Positions 1 through 12,073 of a stretch of 61,055 nt of DNA are shown piece after piece. The translations under genes and the position numbers were made by a program. Within the stretch, counting starts at the first letter, position 1. The number at the start of each line of letters is the position of its first letter. The stretch comes from Brachionus koreanus (Eukaryota > Rotifera > Eurotatoria > Ploima > Brachionidae), in contig PJRA01000263.1 of assembly GCA_016987375.1 (NCBI GenBank), forward strand, positions 2,441,378 to 2,502,432, written 5' to 3'. The notes below the pieces were generated by a model. The model was not told the DNA's origin. It made no database searches and worked only from the letters and a program-made list of their open reading frames with translations.

Positions 1-606
1 TGGTCCCTTGTTTTCTGATTTATTCACTAGATTCTTGACCAAGCTTATCTTTTCTATTCCATTCACTAATTTGTACATTTCAATCAAGTCCCCTCTCACT
101 CTTCTTTCACTCAGCTTTGTCAGTCCTAATTTTGTAAGCCTCATTTTATACGGCATATTTCTTACAGACAACGGTATTTTTGTTGCCCTTTCTTGCACCT
201 TTTCCAATGCATTCACGTCCATTTTCATACTTGGATTCCAAACCTGCACTGCGTAATCTAGGTGGGGTCTCACCATGGATATATACAATCTAACCCACAG
301 TCTTTCCTCTCTACTTGTAAACGTTCGCTTCAGCATTCCAAGTGCCCTACTCGCTTTCGCACAAGCACTTTTCACTTGGCTAGTTCATTTTAAATCTGAT
401 GAAACCATCACTCCAAGATCCCTTTCTGTGGTCGCTAATGTAATATTTCTGTTGCTTTTTTGTGTATACTTATGCCTTTCATTTAGTCTGCCGAAATGCA
501 TTACTTTACATTTGTTAGCACACAATCCCATACGCCAAACCTCTATCCATTGACATACTCCATCCAGATATATAACCAAAAAATTTAAGTTGAACAATGA
601 AAACAA
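1..606 (-). mobile_element. Non-LTR retrotransposon (CR1/L2/Jockey-like) reverse transcriptase remnant, cut by window edge
   Basis: Read on the minus strand, this encodes the back half of a LINE reverse transcriptase. 385-606 gives CKVMHFGRLNERHKY and LGVMVSSDLK. After a frame change near 385, the rest gives RALGMLKRTFTSREERLW, ISMVRPHLDYAVQVWNP and VNALEKVQERATK, then RRVRGDLIEMYKLVNG. These are the usual motifs just downstream of the catalytic core in CR1/Jockey-type LINEs. The frameshift and lack of a long ORF show it is dead. The element runs off the start of the window. Related fragments lie at 3072, 11576, 46160 and 49975. Confidence 0.8.
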
Positions 607-663
607 AGAAAATATCTATTAGATATTTATTTATTTTTAATTAAATCGCAAAAATTATTAAAT

Positions 664-690
664 ATAAATATATATATATATATATTAGAA
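664..690. repeat. AT dinucleotide microsatellite
   Basis: A run of alternating TA lies between the LINE remnant and the 3' end of the first K2P gene. A similar TA-rich run occurs near 15578-15599, just after AMMECR1. Confidence 0.8.
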
Positions 691-790
691 AAAATGTCAA
701 TTAAAATTTCAAAATATTAATTCCTATTAGAAATAAAATTGTGATTTTTTGTTTTCTTGACAATAATAAAAAAAATTTTCAATTCAAATT

Positions 791-2601
791 TTAAAATTTT
801 ACTACCATATCATTTGACTTTTTCATGATCAATGGTTTGATTTTTTTTACTCTCATTTCTATTTTTTTTATCTCTGAAATACTCTCACTCTTTACTGTAT
901 GGGAAAATTTCAACATTTTGATGATAAATGTTTCTTGCAAAAGATCAAAGCATACAGCTAAAATTGCAATGCCAATAAACAAATAAACACCTGCAAGCAA
1001 CAGATTTCTATTAACTGCATTTTTGTTATTCATTTTCTCGAAATGCTCTATTCCTGGCACAATATCACCAAAACCTAAAAAAAAATCTAAATTTACGAAT
1101 ATTTTAATTCACTTACTTGCCTATTGTGGACATGGTAATGAAAGAGAAATAAGTCGATTTTATTAAGGACCATCCTTCCAGATTTTTAAACATGACAGAC
1201 CCAGCTAATACATACAAAAAAATGATAACCATTACAACAAATAATGGTACTGATATTTTTTTTTCTGAGTCTTCATCGTTCGAATCGTCTGATTCTGTTT
1301 CACTATTCAAATCATTTTCGACGGAATTTTTGATAAAATTTAGACTTTCTAGTGAAAATGTGTTCAGATCTATTTGATTTTTAGAGTTTTTCTTTTGACT
1401 TTTTTTAATGTTATCTTTTTCTTCATATTCCGATCTAATGAAAGCTGTAAAACTAGAAAATAAGGCTCTAAACATATCTGCTAAATCTCCACTCAATTTT
1501 GACAAGCATAGCAAACAGAGAGGAATTCCGATCATTGAAAAACAAATACAAACTATCATTCCCTCCCATGTTATAGGCTAGAAAAAAATTGTATTTAAAA
1601 ATAAAAAATAAGCACATCACATTACCGTTATATGGCCATATCCTAATGTTAAAAGAATAAATTTTAAGTTTATTTTTTTCTAGATCAAGTAAAAAAATTT
1701 TGCGTCTTCTGTTATTTGATTAGTTTGCTTTAAATTATAAATAATTAATACTTGAAAATAATTCTTTTCGAATTATTTGGCAATAAAATTTATATTTGCA
1801 AATTAATCTAACCAATTAAAGAAAATTCATATTTTCAGTAAAAAATATTTAAACAGACATTGTGTATTAATTTATCATTTAAGAAAACAATTCAATCAAA
1901 CTTCTTAAATATTTTTACTGAAAAATAATTCATCTGCTAAAATTTGTTACAAAAATAATTTTTTTAAAATTATTTGAAAAAAATTTTTCTAAAATAACAT
2001 AAACTATTCTGCTTAAATATATATTAGACGCAAAATATTAGACTTAAAAGAGTTTTTTTTTTACCTATGGTAGTCAAAACACTGAGAGTAAACAAAAGCG
2101 AGCTTTCTAATATCCATGACGTATCATCAATGCAATTTTGTCCGCTATATTTGTATGTATTGTAAATTTCAATTATATTTTTACGGTATTCAATCAACAT
2201 TGCAGGCATGTCTTTATTATAATTTTCAATAAAATCTTTTTCTTTTTCAATTAATGTGTTAATCCAAGCTCTGCTAGATGTTTTTGAATATATGGCAATA
2301 TTTGTGGTGTTAAGCCACACATAATCGAATATTCTGGTTGCTAGTTTTTTGGACAAAGCTTTAAACTTTCCTTCACCCTCCTCACACTTTTGAATGCTCG
2401 CATGTTTTTCTAACAATTGGAATATAAAACCGCCGCTAATCGTAAATACTATAACCTAAATGGAAGAAATTAAATTTTTTATCTATTTCAATACTTACAA
2501 ATTAAAATATGATAAAGTAACTGCAGATGATTTATTGGAAAAAAAATCAATATTATTAGGTTAAAAGGATTAAATGATTTACCATCAAAAACTTTGACCA
2601 T
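791..2601 (-). CDS. Two-pore-domain potassium channel (K2P), copy A
   Basis: A K+ leak channel subunit; two subunits would form a pore in the plasma membrane. Proposed minus-strand exons are 2601-2499, 2448-2065, 1642-1626, 1577-1121 and 1074-791, giving about 414 aa in one continuous frame. Pore 1 reads TIGYGH and pore 2 TIGFGD, the diagnostic K2P filter pair. TM1 precedes an extracellular cap region with an NTTN glycosylation sequon, and an acidic, serine-rich cytosolic loop lies between TM2 and TM3. Two splicing features are odd. The codon for the first glycine of GYG is split by an intron, leaving a 17-nt microexon (1626-1642). The last intron (1075-1120) begins GC rather than GT. The N-terminal exon (start MVKVFDGKS) is the weakest call; the four downstream exons are firm. 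It is the tandem paralogue of the gene at 4806-6712. Confidence 0.85.
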
Positions 2602-3071
2602 GGATCAGAAGGTAATCAAAATGATTTTTTTTAGCAGCTTTGGATTAATAAAAATAATATAAATTTATTAATAAAGTAATAAAAATCAGTTCTAAAAACA
2701 TGAGGCTTTGGGAAAGGGAATGCTTGATTAAAGAACAATTAGTAAAAACAATCTGTTTTTATTTTGTTGTCAAAATGAGAAAAATGAGAATTAATGCTCA
2801 AAATAATTAATACAAGAATCTGCTAAAGAATTGCATTTGAGTGAGCACAAAGTTTGGGCAATTAATATAGGACTTAGAAAGACTAATTGCTTATGGTCTT
2901 GATGAAATCCGACTTTATGCTCAAAAGAAAGAAAATATACAATTTTTTGTAAAAATATTATGACTATAAAAATACAATATAGAATTGTCTTTAAGAAACA
3001 ATATAATAATTATTAGTTCAAAAATAATAAAATAATTATTTTTTAATTGCAAAATGTAAATAAACTACTTG
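2602..3071. other. AT-rich intergenic stretch without recognised features
   Basis: This lies upstream of K2P copy A. I see no coding signal or structured repeat before the LINE fragment begins. Confidence 0.6.
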
Positions 3072-3785
3072 TATTGTATGCAAAGTCTTGGAGTCCATTA
3101 TTAAAGAACCAATGTTAGAGCATTTGCTTAAAAACAATTTAATATCTAAATCACAACACGGTTTCTTACCAAAAAAGTCATGCCTGACCAATTTATTGGA
3201 AACCATTGATTTTATTTCAAATTATTGTATTGCTCAATGGTTAGACCACATCTAGAATATGCTGTCAGTGCTTGGTGTCCTTATACAGAAAAGGACATAA
3301 ATGAACTTGAAAGAGTTCAACGAAGAGCAACAAAGTTGATTCCAGAAATTCCTAATTTGGATTATCAACAACGCTTGTTAAGGCTAGAGTTAACTAACTT
3401 GAGAACAAGAAGATTAAGAGGTGTCTAATTCAGATGTACAAATTGGTAAACAATTACGAACAAATTAAATTTAATAAAGGAATCAACTACAGTCTTAACA
3501 CAAAACCTGGTAACAGAAGATATGAGTTGAGGAGAAATAGCTATTATATTGTCTTACCCGTGAAAGAATAAAGAACTGTCTTCCAAGATTTAACTTTTTT
3601 ACAAATAGAGTTGTAAATGGATGGAATAAACTGCCGGAAGATGCAGTAAATGCAAAGAGCATGAAAAGTTTCAAAGCGAAGCTGATAGTTTGTTGGCGAA
3701 ACAAAAAGAAGCGATTGCTACAGCTCTTTAGAGCTATGCTTAGATATCATCTAAGCTGCAGTTTATACTACTACTACTACTACTA
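3072..3785 (+). mobile_element. Internally deleted CR1/Jockey-like LINE with (TAC)n tail
   Basis: The plus strand first reads early RT palm motifs (CKVLESIIKEPMLEHL, ISKSQHGFLPKKSCLTNLL). After position ~3225 it jumps to the C-terminal region (SMVRPHLEYAVSAW, LERVQRRATKLIPE, RTRRLRG, FTNRVVNGWNKLPE). The catalytic YADD segment between them is missing, so a large internal deletion has occurred. Several frameshifts follow. The element ends in a short TAC/CTA repeat at about 3765-3785, which I take as the LINE 3' tail. It sits between the two tandem K2P genes. Confidence 0.85.
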
Positions 3786-4805
3786 AACTAATCTATAAAA
3801 TGAAATTTTAATTAATTATTTTAAAATTCGATAAATAAGATAAATTAAATGATTATCTAATTTATTCATTTAATTTATCTAAAAGTTTTTTGTTGATTGA
3901 TGAAACAAATTTGAATATTAAAATTAAGTTTAATGCAAGCAAATTTAACTATGAATTAGAATTAAAAAATATTATTCCTTAATCAAACCTTTAGATTAAA
4001 ATGGGGTCTAAAAATTTTCAAATATTACTTTCACCAAAATTTTTGGATAGAAGTATTGATTTTTTTCAAACTAAAAAAATTAATGATTATTTTTATAAAA
4101 AGTCATCAAACCTAAATATTTTTTTAAATAAAGAAATAAAGAAAATTTTTAAAACCCTAAATTATTTTCTGTTAATTTGTTTTATGAAATTGAATGAAAT
4201 TAAATTTATTGAAATAAATTTAGAAGAATTTTTTAAAAAATGATAATTACCAAAAAAACGAGTCCAAGATGCGAAAAAAGGGCTCTTAGAGTACTTCTTA
4301 TTAATTTTTTAACGAAATCCGATCTGTTTTTGCCTTCCATAGAATCTCTAATAAATTTAAAACACTCTTTTTTATTCTTTTTAAATTATTTTGATATATG
4401 CTGTATCTGCTATGAAAAATCAGATTTCTTTTGGTTGAAATTAAAAATATTTGGTTAAATTGAACCTCATGTTTAGTAATCATTCAAATAAATGTGATTA
4501 ATTCAATCATAAAAATGATATTATTGCCAAATTGATTTTTATTGATAGCTCACGTTCTTGTATTATTAGCTTTTAAATAAATTGAATCATTAATCGACTA
4601 GCTTAAGAATTAAAAATTATTTAATTTTTATTTATTATCAGGCTGGTTAAAGAAATTTTTTTCAATTAAAAGTAAATAAAAAATTAAGTTTTAGTTTTTT
4701 TTATCATTTTATAATTATAAATAGGCATTCAATCATTTGAGAATTTGAAAACTTAAAATTCATGCTGTTTTTGAATTAATATTGAAAATAATTATTTGAA
4801 GAAAA
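3786..4805. other. AT-rich spacer between LINE fragment and K2P copy B
   Basis: It contains two short overlapping plus-strand ORFs (4001-4243 and 4240-4458) of low-complexity F/K/N/I/L composition. I see no family resemblance or splice context and do not regard them as supported genes. Confidence 0.5.
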
Positions 4806-6712
4806 CTAACATGATGATTCATCTTTTGGTTTAACGCTGATTATTGTAGCTTGGCGAACTTCAATTTGTGAATTGTGTAAATTAGACTTTTCTTTTTGAA
4901 TGTCTGCTGTGTCCGAATGGGAACGAATTAGCGATTCATCTTGTGATTCATTTTCATTTTTTTTGCAGAAATTTAGTTTTTCTATTATAGAGCCAACTTT
5001 CTCTGCTATTTGATCCTGTATTAGTTGAAAACACATTCCTAAAATTGCAAGTCCAATATAAATGTAAATTGTTGCTATTAGTAAATTTTTTCCTCCTTCA
5101 GCTTCATTGCCACTCATTACTTTACCAATTCCAGGAACATAATCTCCGAATCCTTGACAATAAAAAAATAAAATCTTAGGGTTTTAAATATTTTATTCTT
5201 TATTTAAATTAAGTTTAATTCTTTTAGAATAAAGTCAAACTTAGGACATTACAAATGACAGATAAGATAAATTGAATTTTTTTTCTAAAAAAAATAAAAA
5301 AAAATGTTAAAACATGGTTTCAGTGATTCCGATGATTCTGAAAAATTGACTTGAATTTTGACTTATTTCTAAGAAGACTTACGATAATTATTCAAAAGTA
5401 TTCTAACATCATTTCGTGATTATTTTCAGTAAAGTATAAAATTGATTGAAATTCTCATATTATCGTTATCGATGAAAAAAATTTTTTTTTATTTAAAATA
5501 AACAAATGGCTTGAAAAGCCTACTCAAATTTTCTAAGTTTGTTTTAGCTATTTTTTTTAAGAAAATAAATCTTTAATTGACGTCACAATTTTAACTGATT
5601 TGAAAATTAAATATGTACAATTTTATGAATTACCTATAGTAGATAAACTAACAAAAGCATAGTATGAAGCCTCTAACAAGGACCAATCTGATTCAAGTAA
5701 TGTGAAAATGTATGCGCCCAACATCAGATATCCGGCAAATACCATTAAAACTATAATTAACGGAACAAATCTCTCGTCTTTATCATCTTGTTCTTCATTT
5801 TCATCATCATTCACTACAGTTATAATATTTTTATCTTCGTTATCATTCCATTCATTTGAATTTTCTTCTAGCTTATCATTGTTTTCATTCTTCTTAGATT
5901 TCCGACAGCAAAAACACAATATATTTGAAGTTATAAATACCAGTAAATCACCCAACAAAGAACTCACTTTGACTGTACTTATAACAAAAAGTGGAATACC
6001 CAAAAGTGAATAGCATATGCAGACTATTTGTCCCTCAGCTGTTGCAGGCTAAAAAAATAATTAAGTTTAATTTAATCTTAAAACCTCCAAATATTACCGA
6101 AACATGACCGTATCCTAAAGTGGTCATTATTGTTATTGTAAAAAGCAATGAGCTAAAATAAGTCCATGAACTCTGTTTTTCACAATCTTGACCAGTGTAT
6201 TTTAAAGTATCGCTTATATTAAGTAATTTTTCTCGGAAATCTTTGATCCATTCAGTAAGAATAGGATCATAAATTTGTGGTCCATCTTTTTCAACATATA
6301 AACCAGCTTCTTTTGTTGCATTGTCTACAGGCAACCATGGATTTGGGGTGGTATTGAAATAAATATAATTAAAAAATTGTGACCTATAGTCAATACGTAA
6401 TTTATTCCATTCACCTTCACCCGATTGACAATTTTGAATTTCTGTATGTTGTTCAAGAATGTTGAACAAAAAAGCCCCACCAGCCATGTAAAAAATAACC
6501 ACAAATAAAATTCCGAAATTTTTTAATATAAAACTAATGAAGATTACTAAACCGCTTTTTTTCTTAGGCTTAGATTCTTTGGATTTTTTCGTTTCAATTG
6601 TTTCTGTTTTTTTGTTGAATGATTTTATTGAATATATCGAGTTGGTTGACATGGGACGGCTTTGATCATTTGGAATATCAAATTCTTGTGATTTATCACT
6701 TTCATAAAGCAT
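4806..6712 (-). CDS. Two-pore-domain potassium channel (K2P), copy B
   Basis: A K+ leak channel subunit of the plasma membrane. Minus-strand exons are 6712-6098, 6048-5634 and 5152-4806, giving about 458 aa. A cytosolic N-terminus of about 70 residues ends in a lysine/serine-rich stretch. TM1 follows (ILFVVIFYMAGGAFLFNILE), then an extracellular cap with an NTT sequon. Pore 1 is TLGYGH and pore 2 is TIGFGDYVPG. The loop between TM2 and TM3 is rich in Asp/Glu/Asn, and the C-terminal tail is hydrophilic. The intron after GYGHVS and the one splitting the pore-2 glycine match copy A, supporting common descent. Copy B lacks the extra intron that copy A has inside pore 1. The start is the first in-frame ATG of the long exon. 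Confidence 0.93.
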
Positions 6713-9285
6713 TATTTAATTTCTAAAATTGCTGAAAAATTCCCGGTTAAATAATAAAACTAAAGGTGTGATTGCTAGTTTAAATTAACAAGAAAAATAA
6801 TGAAAAATATATTTAGTTAAAAAGAAAAAAATTAGAAAAATTTTATCACTTTTTTAAATAGTCTCTGGTAGAGATTTCAATTTTCCTAAAGTTTTAATTA
6901 AGTTAAAGTCTCTAGAGCTTATCAAATATTTGATAAGTTTTGACGATTAAATTTGAGTTCTGCCATAATGAAGTAAATTAATACATTGAGCAAGCATTTA
7001 TTTTTTTAAATGTCAAAAAATCGACTTTTTGAACAAATTAAATAAATAATTTTTATGTTTACAGCAATAAATATTGAAACAGAAAATTAAATTGGAAACT
7101 TTTAAAATTCTTAAAATTATTCCTATTGGTAACATCGATATAAATCGATTTTTCCAAGTTTTGCAAGTCTTGAAATTCTTTTGCTATTAACTTAAATTCA
7201 TTATTGGAGTAAATAAAAAAAATTGAAGTCAGAAAACTTTATAATTCCTTAATTTAAAATTTTTTGACGGTCAATATTAAAACTTCATTTTTATTCCTTA
7301 AAATTTTTGATTAGAAAAATGAAAATTTTTCATTTTTTAAAATACTTTTGTTTTTAGTATAAGAAATTGAAATTCTTAAGATTATTTTGAAAAATTCTAA
7401 ATATTTTTAAATTAGCCAATTTCTTAATTAGATTTGCCACATATGATGGAAAAATTAAGGAAATATTGTTCCAACTAACAATCAGCTCAAAATTTTTTTT
7501 AGATACTAATTTATATTTAGATTTGAAGACTATGAAAGATTTAGCTCTTAAAATTCATCACCTAATTAGAAAATTAAATTAAAGCAAATTTTTAATAGTT
7601 CATTTTTCCTAAGAATACTTTTAATTTAGTTAGTAATTTCATATAAAGAAAATTTCACTTAATTAAATATAATGATAATTTATATTCTAAATAATCTTTA
7701 ATCATTGGATTTGATTATATTCTTATGATTCATTTCCTTCCTCCAAATCACGAGATCTTTAATAAATTCAAGCTATTAAAAGCCTTGAATTAACTTGAGC
7801 AAAGTGAAAGTTATGCTAGGGAAGATGGTTTTGTGTTTTTCATTGTGCTATTATTTTCAGATTGGTGGAAGAATATTAAGATTAAGAGGGTTTAGATTAA
7901 ACGTATTTCGAATCGATTACATTCTGTATTGCTGTCTATTTATTCAAATTTAAGCTAAATAAAGTTAAACATCTTTGGTCTTGTAGAGTGAAGGAATGAT
8001 CTTCGTCGTGATGTATAATGTTGCTGGTTCTTCTTTTAACCTTCTAGATTTCTTATGTCACTCAAAAGATGGACACCATGAACTTATGGCAAGCTGATGA
8101 GATGCTAGATGAGGTTTTACCAATGCTGTGTAAAGCATTCGTAATAAATCAAAGTTCAACTTCTTGAAACTTTAAGCTTTCATACCCAAAATACGATTTC
8201 CTTGAGTGGTACAATATTTTTTTTTTTTTTTTTTCTTGAATTTGATACCAATAATTAGTGATAAAATTTTTCAAAAATTATTAGTTTAAATAATTAAAAG
8301 TTATAATTTATTTAAGCTTATTGTTTTGATTCTGTCGAAGCAATAAGCATATCATTTTTAAATTTAATTTTGAATGCTAGATTTAAAATAGTTTTGAAAT
8401 ATATTAATATAACTTGACAAAATAAGAGTTAATTCATTAAAAAAATTAAAATAAGTTCTTATCTATGAATTGAGAAAATATTTTTTGAAAATTGTTTAAA
8501 TTAAATAAAAGATTAATTTTTAAATATGTAAGGTGAAACTCTTTAAATTGAAATGATCATCAACATTTTTTTCTATTAGGATTGAATTTGATTTTTTATT
8601 TGATTGTGTGATGGAATTTGCATGTGCGTTTACAGTTTATTTTAAACCAAGCAAGACTGTTGCTTTAATTTTAATTAAAAATTATCTTTTACAGGTATAT
8701 TAATTCAATTCTTTATTTTTATAAAAAAAAATAAATGAAAAAAATATTTCATGATTAATTTATATTTTTTAATTTTTGAAATGATTTTTAAAATTATTAT
8801 TTTTTAAAAATGTAAACAAAAATAATTATTAATATTTATTTTTAATTAATTTACTATTAAAGATATAGTTTGAATTATACATCTGTCAGTTTGGAAAGGA
8901 GCTTAGTTTTTACCTTCAGCAAAATGTACTCTAATAAAAAATTGTATCTAAAAGTGTTTACTGTATTTTTCATTTAAAATAAAAGGAATTAACAAATACG
9001 ATACTTGCAGCAGAGAATCAAAATTTAAAATAAGAATAAAATTAAAATTTATATGAAACTTAAATTTTAAAAAATCTTCCTCTATCTTCGTTCAATTATT
9101 AGCTAATTGAAGAATATTAAAGTAAATATTTTAAGCTCCTCTTTAATTCTAAAATAAATTAAAGATTTTTTTTGAAAAAAAAAAATATTTATTATCTATT
9201 TTATTTGTTTAAAATAATATAAAAAAATATACCATAATATTTATTTTTAAATTGAAATAATGATCGTAAAGAAATTAATACAAAA
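6713..9285. other. Gene-free AT-rich intergenic region
   Basis: About 2.6 kb between K2P copy B and CK2 beta copy 1. It includes a long T run at about 8216-8234. No ORF, RNA gene or repeat was recognised. Confidence 0.6.
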
Positions 9286-10081
9286 CTATGTGAACATAGG
9301 TGATTTACTTGGTGGTCTTGCTCTTGTTTGAATGGGACCTCTACTAGCAGCAGCCTGGTGTTGAATAGTGTAAGCTTGAGGATGAATCTTAAATCCATAA
9401 AGTCTGAAACACAAAACAAAGATTTATAATAAAAAAAATTTATTGCTAAAAAAATGAATGAATTACTTTGGTACAAACTGATTTGCAGCTCTTTTTGGTC
9501 TATACTCGGGATGAACCATGAACAACATATGAGGGAAGCCTGTTCCGAAATAAGCCCCGTCTGTGTGATGATGCTTAGAAGATTTTGGAGTATACACATC
9601 CATGCATTTTGGACAATAGAGTTTAACCATGGCTTCTCCAGGAACATCAGATAAACCTATAGGAAGCATTGGCTGATTTTCACAATACACACGTGGACAA
9701 AAACCAAAGTCGCCATTTTGATATTTTTCAAGCTTAGATCCAATCCTTAAAATTTTTTTCTTCATTGAAAAATAAATACTAAAAACTCACCATAAGCTGA
9801 ATGCCGCTATTGGTAAGAATATATCTAGCATGAATTAGGCCATAAAGCATTTCAGCGGCTTGCTCAATTAAATCACTTTGATTTGGGTTGTCTTCCAAAT
9901 CCTCATCTGGCTCTAAATCGAGAATCATATCCAATGCTTGTCGATAATGAGGAACTTGTTCATTCAATCCGGTAAGATTAAATTTGTCTTGAATATAGTC
10001 TTCATCTACTTCACAAAAAAACTCGTTTCCTCGTAAACCACAGAACCATGAAATCCACGAAACTTCTTCGGAACTGCTCAT
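9286..10081 (-). CDS. CSNK2B: Casein kinase 2 regulatory subunit beta, copy 1
   Basis: The regulatory subunit that dimerises and holds two CK2 catalytic alpha subunits; it acts in nucleus and cytoplasm. Minus-strand exons are 10081-9791, 9732-9467 and 9403-9286, giving 224 aa (human form 215). It starts [18 protein letters not shown], the canonical autophosphorylation-site N-terminus. The acidic [12 protein letters not shown] stretch follows. The zinc finger cysteines that mediate dimerisation are present (CPRVYC and CPKCMD), then [16 protein letters not shown] and [10 protein letters not shown]. The tail ends PPSKSPMFT and differs from copy 2. The second exon, second intron and start of exon 3 are almost identical to the inverted copy at 13438-14196. 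Ordinary non-coding DNA precedes the ATG, so this copy has no N-terminal extension. Confidence 0.97.
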
Positions 10082-11003
10082 TTTTATTAAAGATCTAATA
10101 CAAATCTTTTAATATAAAATCAATACAAGATCTAACTATAAGATCAAATTGTGAAAGAAAATAAATATTATGTCTAGAAATTCATAAATTACGTGCTCAT
10201 AAGATTAAAGGATTTGTATTGACTCTATGATATTATCAATACTAATAATTTTTTAGTTTTGTCTAAAATTTAATCGCAAAAATATATTAAAATTTTTTTA
10301 TTTATTAGTCTGTTTTGTATTAAAAAATTCTAATATATGGTTATTATTTATCAGATAATTATAAACTAAATATTTCTTAAAAATCATAAACGATTAAAAC
10401 CAAATAATTAAATTAACAAAAAGTCACTGTTATGCTTTAGCTGAAAAGTTAAACATTTTTTAAAAAAAAAAGAATAAATCTTTTGCCCAAAAAGCATTTT
10501 ATTTTTTCAAAAAAATTTATTTAGTATCATTCAAGTATAGAAGTTGAAAAATAATTTACATATTACAAAAATTTTGAAACAAATTTAAACCAAAATATGA
10601 ATTACATGGTCAATAGTTACCAAATGATTAATTTGATTAAATATAAAAGCAATATCTACATTTATCCTCAATTTGAATCTCTTTAAACCTTTTTACAACA
10701 TAGACAAATTTTAAGTCAGTTTGAAATTTATTTTATTTTAATTTTAAATATAATTTAAAAGCTAGAAATATTTTTACTTAAAGCTATGCAGGAAATTTTT
10801 AAAAATTTGCTAATAAGGAAAATGATTAAATAGAAGGTACTAATAAGAATCTTAATTCAATGTAATCATTAAAAAATTATTAATTTTTAATAAGTTAATA
10901 ATCAATTTTTGGCATTGTGAATTTTGGAACAAAAAACAAAAATTTAAAATTAATCTGAAAATCGTTGTGCAAAATGTGTCAGTTGATACAAGGTTTATAT
11001 CAA
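10082..11003. other. Spacer of the CK2 beta inverted pair, left part
   Basis: AT-rich non-coding DNA upstream of CK2 beta copy 1, presumably with its promoter. No distinct promoter motif can be assigned. Confidence 0.5.
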
Positions 11004-11097
11004 CCAAATTTAGTCTGTGTAAAAACTATGCAATTGTGCAATATAGTGTATACATTAGAAAATTAAATTGCACAGTTTTTACACAGACTAAATTTGG
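11004..11097. repeat. 24-bp perfect inverted repeat (hairpin)
   Basis: Arms 11004-11027 and 11074-11097 are perfect reverse complements (left arm begins CCAAATTTAGTCTGTG). After one mismatch, seven more pairs extend the stem inward, leaving a loop of about 30 nt. The fold resembles a microRNA precursor or a small palindromic element. The short ORF across it (10967-11164) looks like a by-product of the repeat. Confidence 0.85.
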
Positions 11098-11575
11098 AAA
11101 AAAAAGACAAAAAGACCTTTCTTTGATTTTATATTTAGTCTATACGATATTTAAAAATGAATGAGATTATTCTTTCTAGTAAAATTTTAATAACCAATTA
11201 AGCTTTTGATATTTACTGTTATTTACGGTTCAATTATTTTAAAATTTAAGACCAGATTTTTAAAGTTGGAGGAGGATTTGAAGGAGGGATGAAGCCCTTA
11301 CTCCTAGTTATAAAATAAAAGATAATTTTTTATGAGATCATTTTATAAAGCAAGCTAATGAAACACATGAATTTGTTTTTTTTAACAAAATCTGATAAAA
11401 AAATAAAATTATTTAATATTGAATACTTTTGTTGAATTTATCACTCAAATAATTTATACAGAAAAGCTAACCTTAACTATTTTAATAAAGTAAAATAAAC
11501 TTTCTTTAAAATTCTAGCTTTAAAGAAGTTATCCGAAGAAGTTATTCTAAATTTATCTGAAGTCGAATTGAAGCT

Positions 11576-11800
11576 TTAGTTTAACTTTATTTTTAAAAAA
11601 TTCTCAGACAATTCTTCTACCTTTTCTAGTGCATTTACATTCATTCTTCTTGTTGAATTGCATACAACTATCAATAATTTTTTATCAATCCTAAAAAATA
11701 TGTTTATCATTCTTTTAGATACTATTTTTTCAGTAATTTTAAGGGTCAAGAAAAAGCTTAGATCAGTTATACAATTACTCGGAGATAAAATGGTGGTCAA
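11576..11800 (-). mobile_element. Small LINE reverse transcriptase remnant
   Basis: The minus strand contains RRMNVNALEKVEELS, matching the VNALEKVQERATK motif of the LINE remnant at 1-606. The rest is decayed. It is a short, dead fragment of the same family. Confidence 0.5.
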
Positions 11801-12073
11801 AAAATTTTTTAGAATAGTACCCTAATTATTAGATAATTATTGAGTAATCGTTTTTATGTATTGCAAAATTTTCAAAGCTAGATTAAAATATTAACAGATA
11901 TTCGGACAGGGTTGAAATTTCACAAACTTATTACAATGTTTTTCTTGAATATTTTTTTATTTTAGGTTCTGGGACCTTTGAATAATGAAAAACATTGAAA
12001 TAAGTGTGTTAGTAAACAAATGTGTGAAATTTCAGCTAACAATAAATAAAAATTATTTAGTATATTGTCACAA

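Noticed and set aside
4001..4458. Two overlapping ORFs (80 and 72 codons) between the LINE fragment and K2P copy B
   Set aside because: Low-complexity F/K/N/I/L composition typical of AT-rich non-coding DNA, no family resemblance and no splice context.
9201..9647. Long alternative-frame ORF across CK2 beta copy 1 and its counterpart in copy 2
   Set aside because: It overlaps the real CK2 beta exon 2 in another frame and is duplicated only because the DNA is duplicated.
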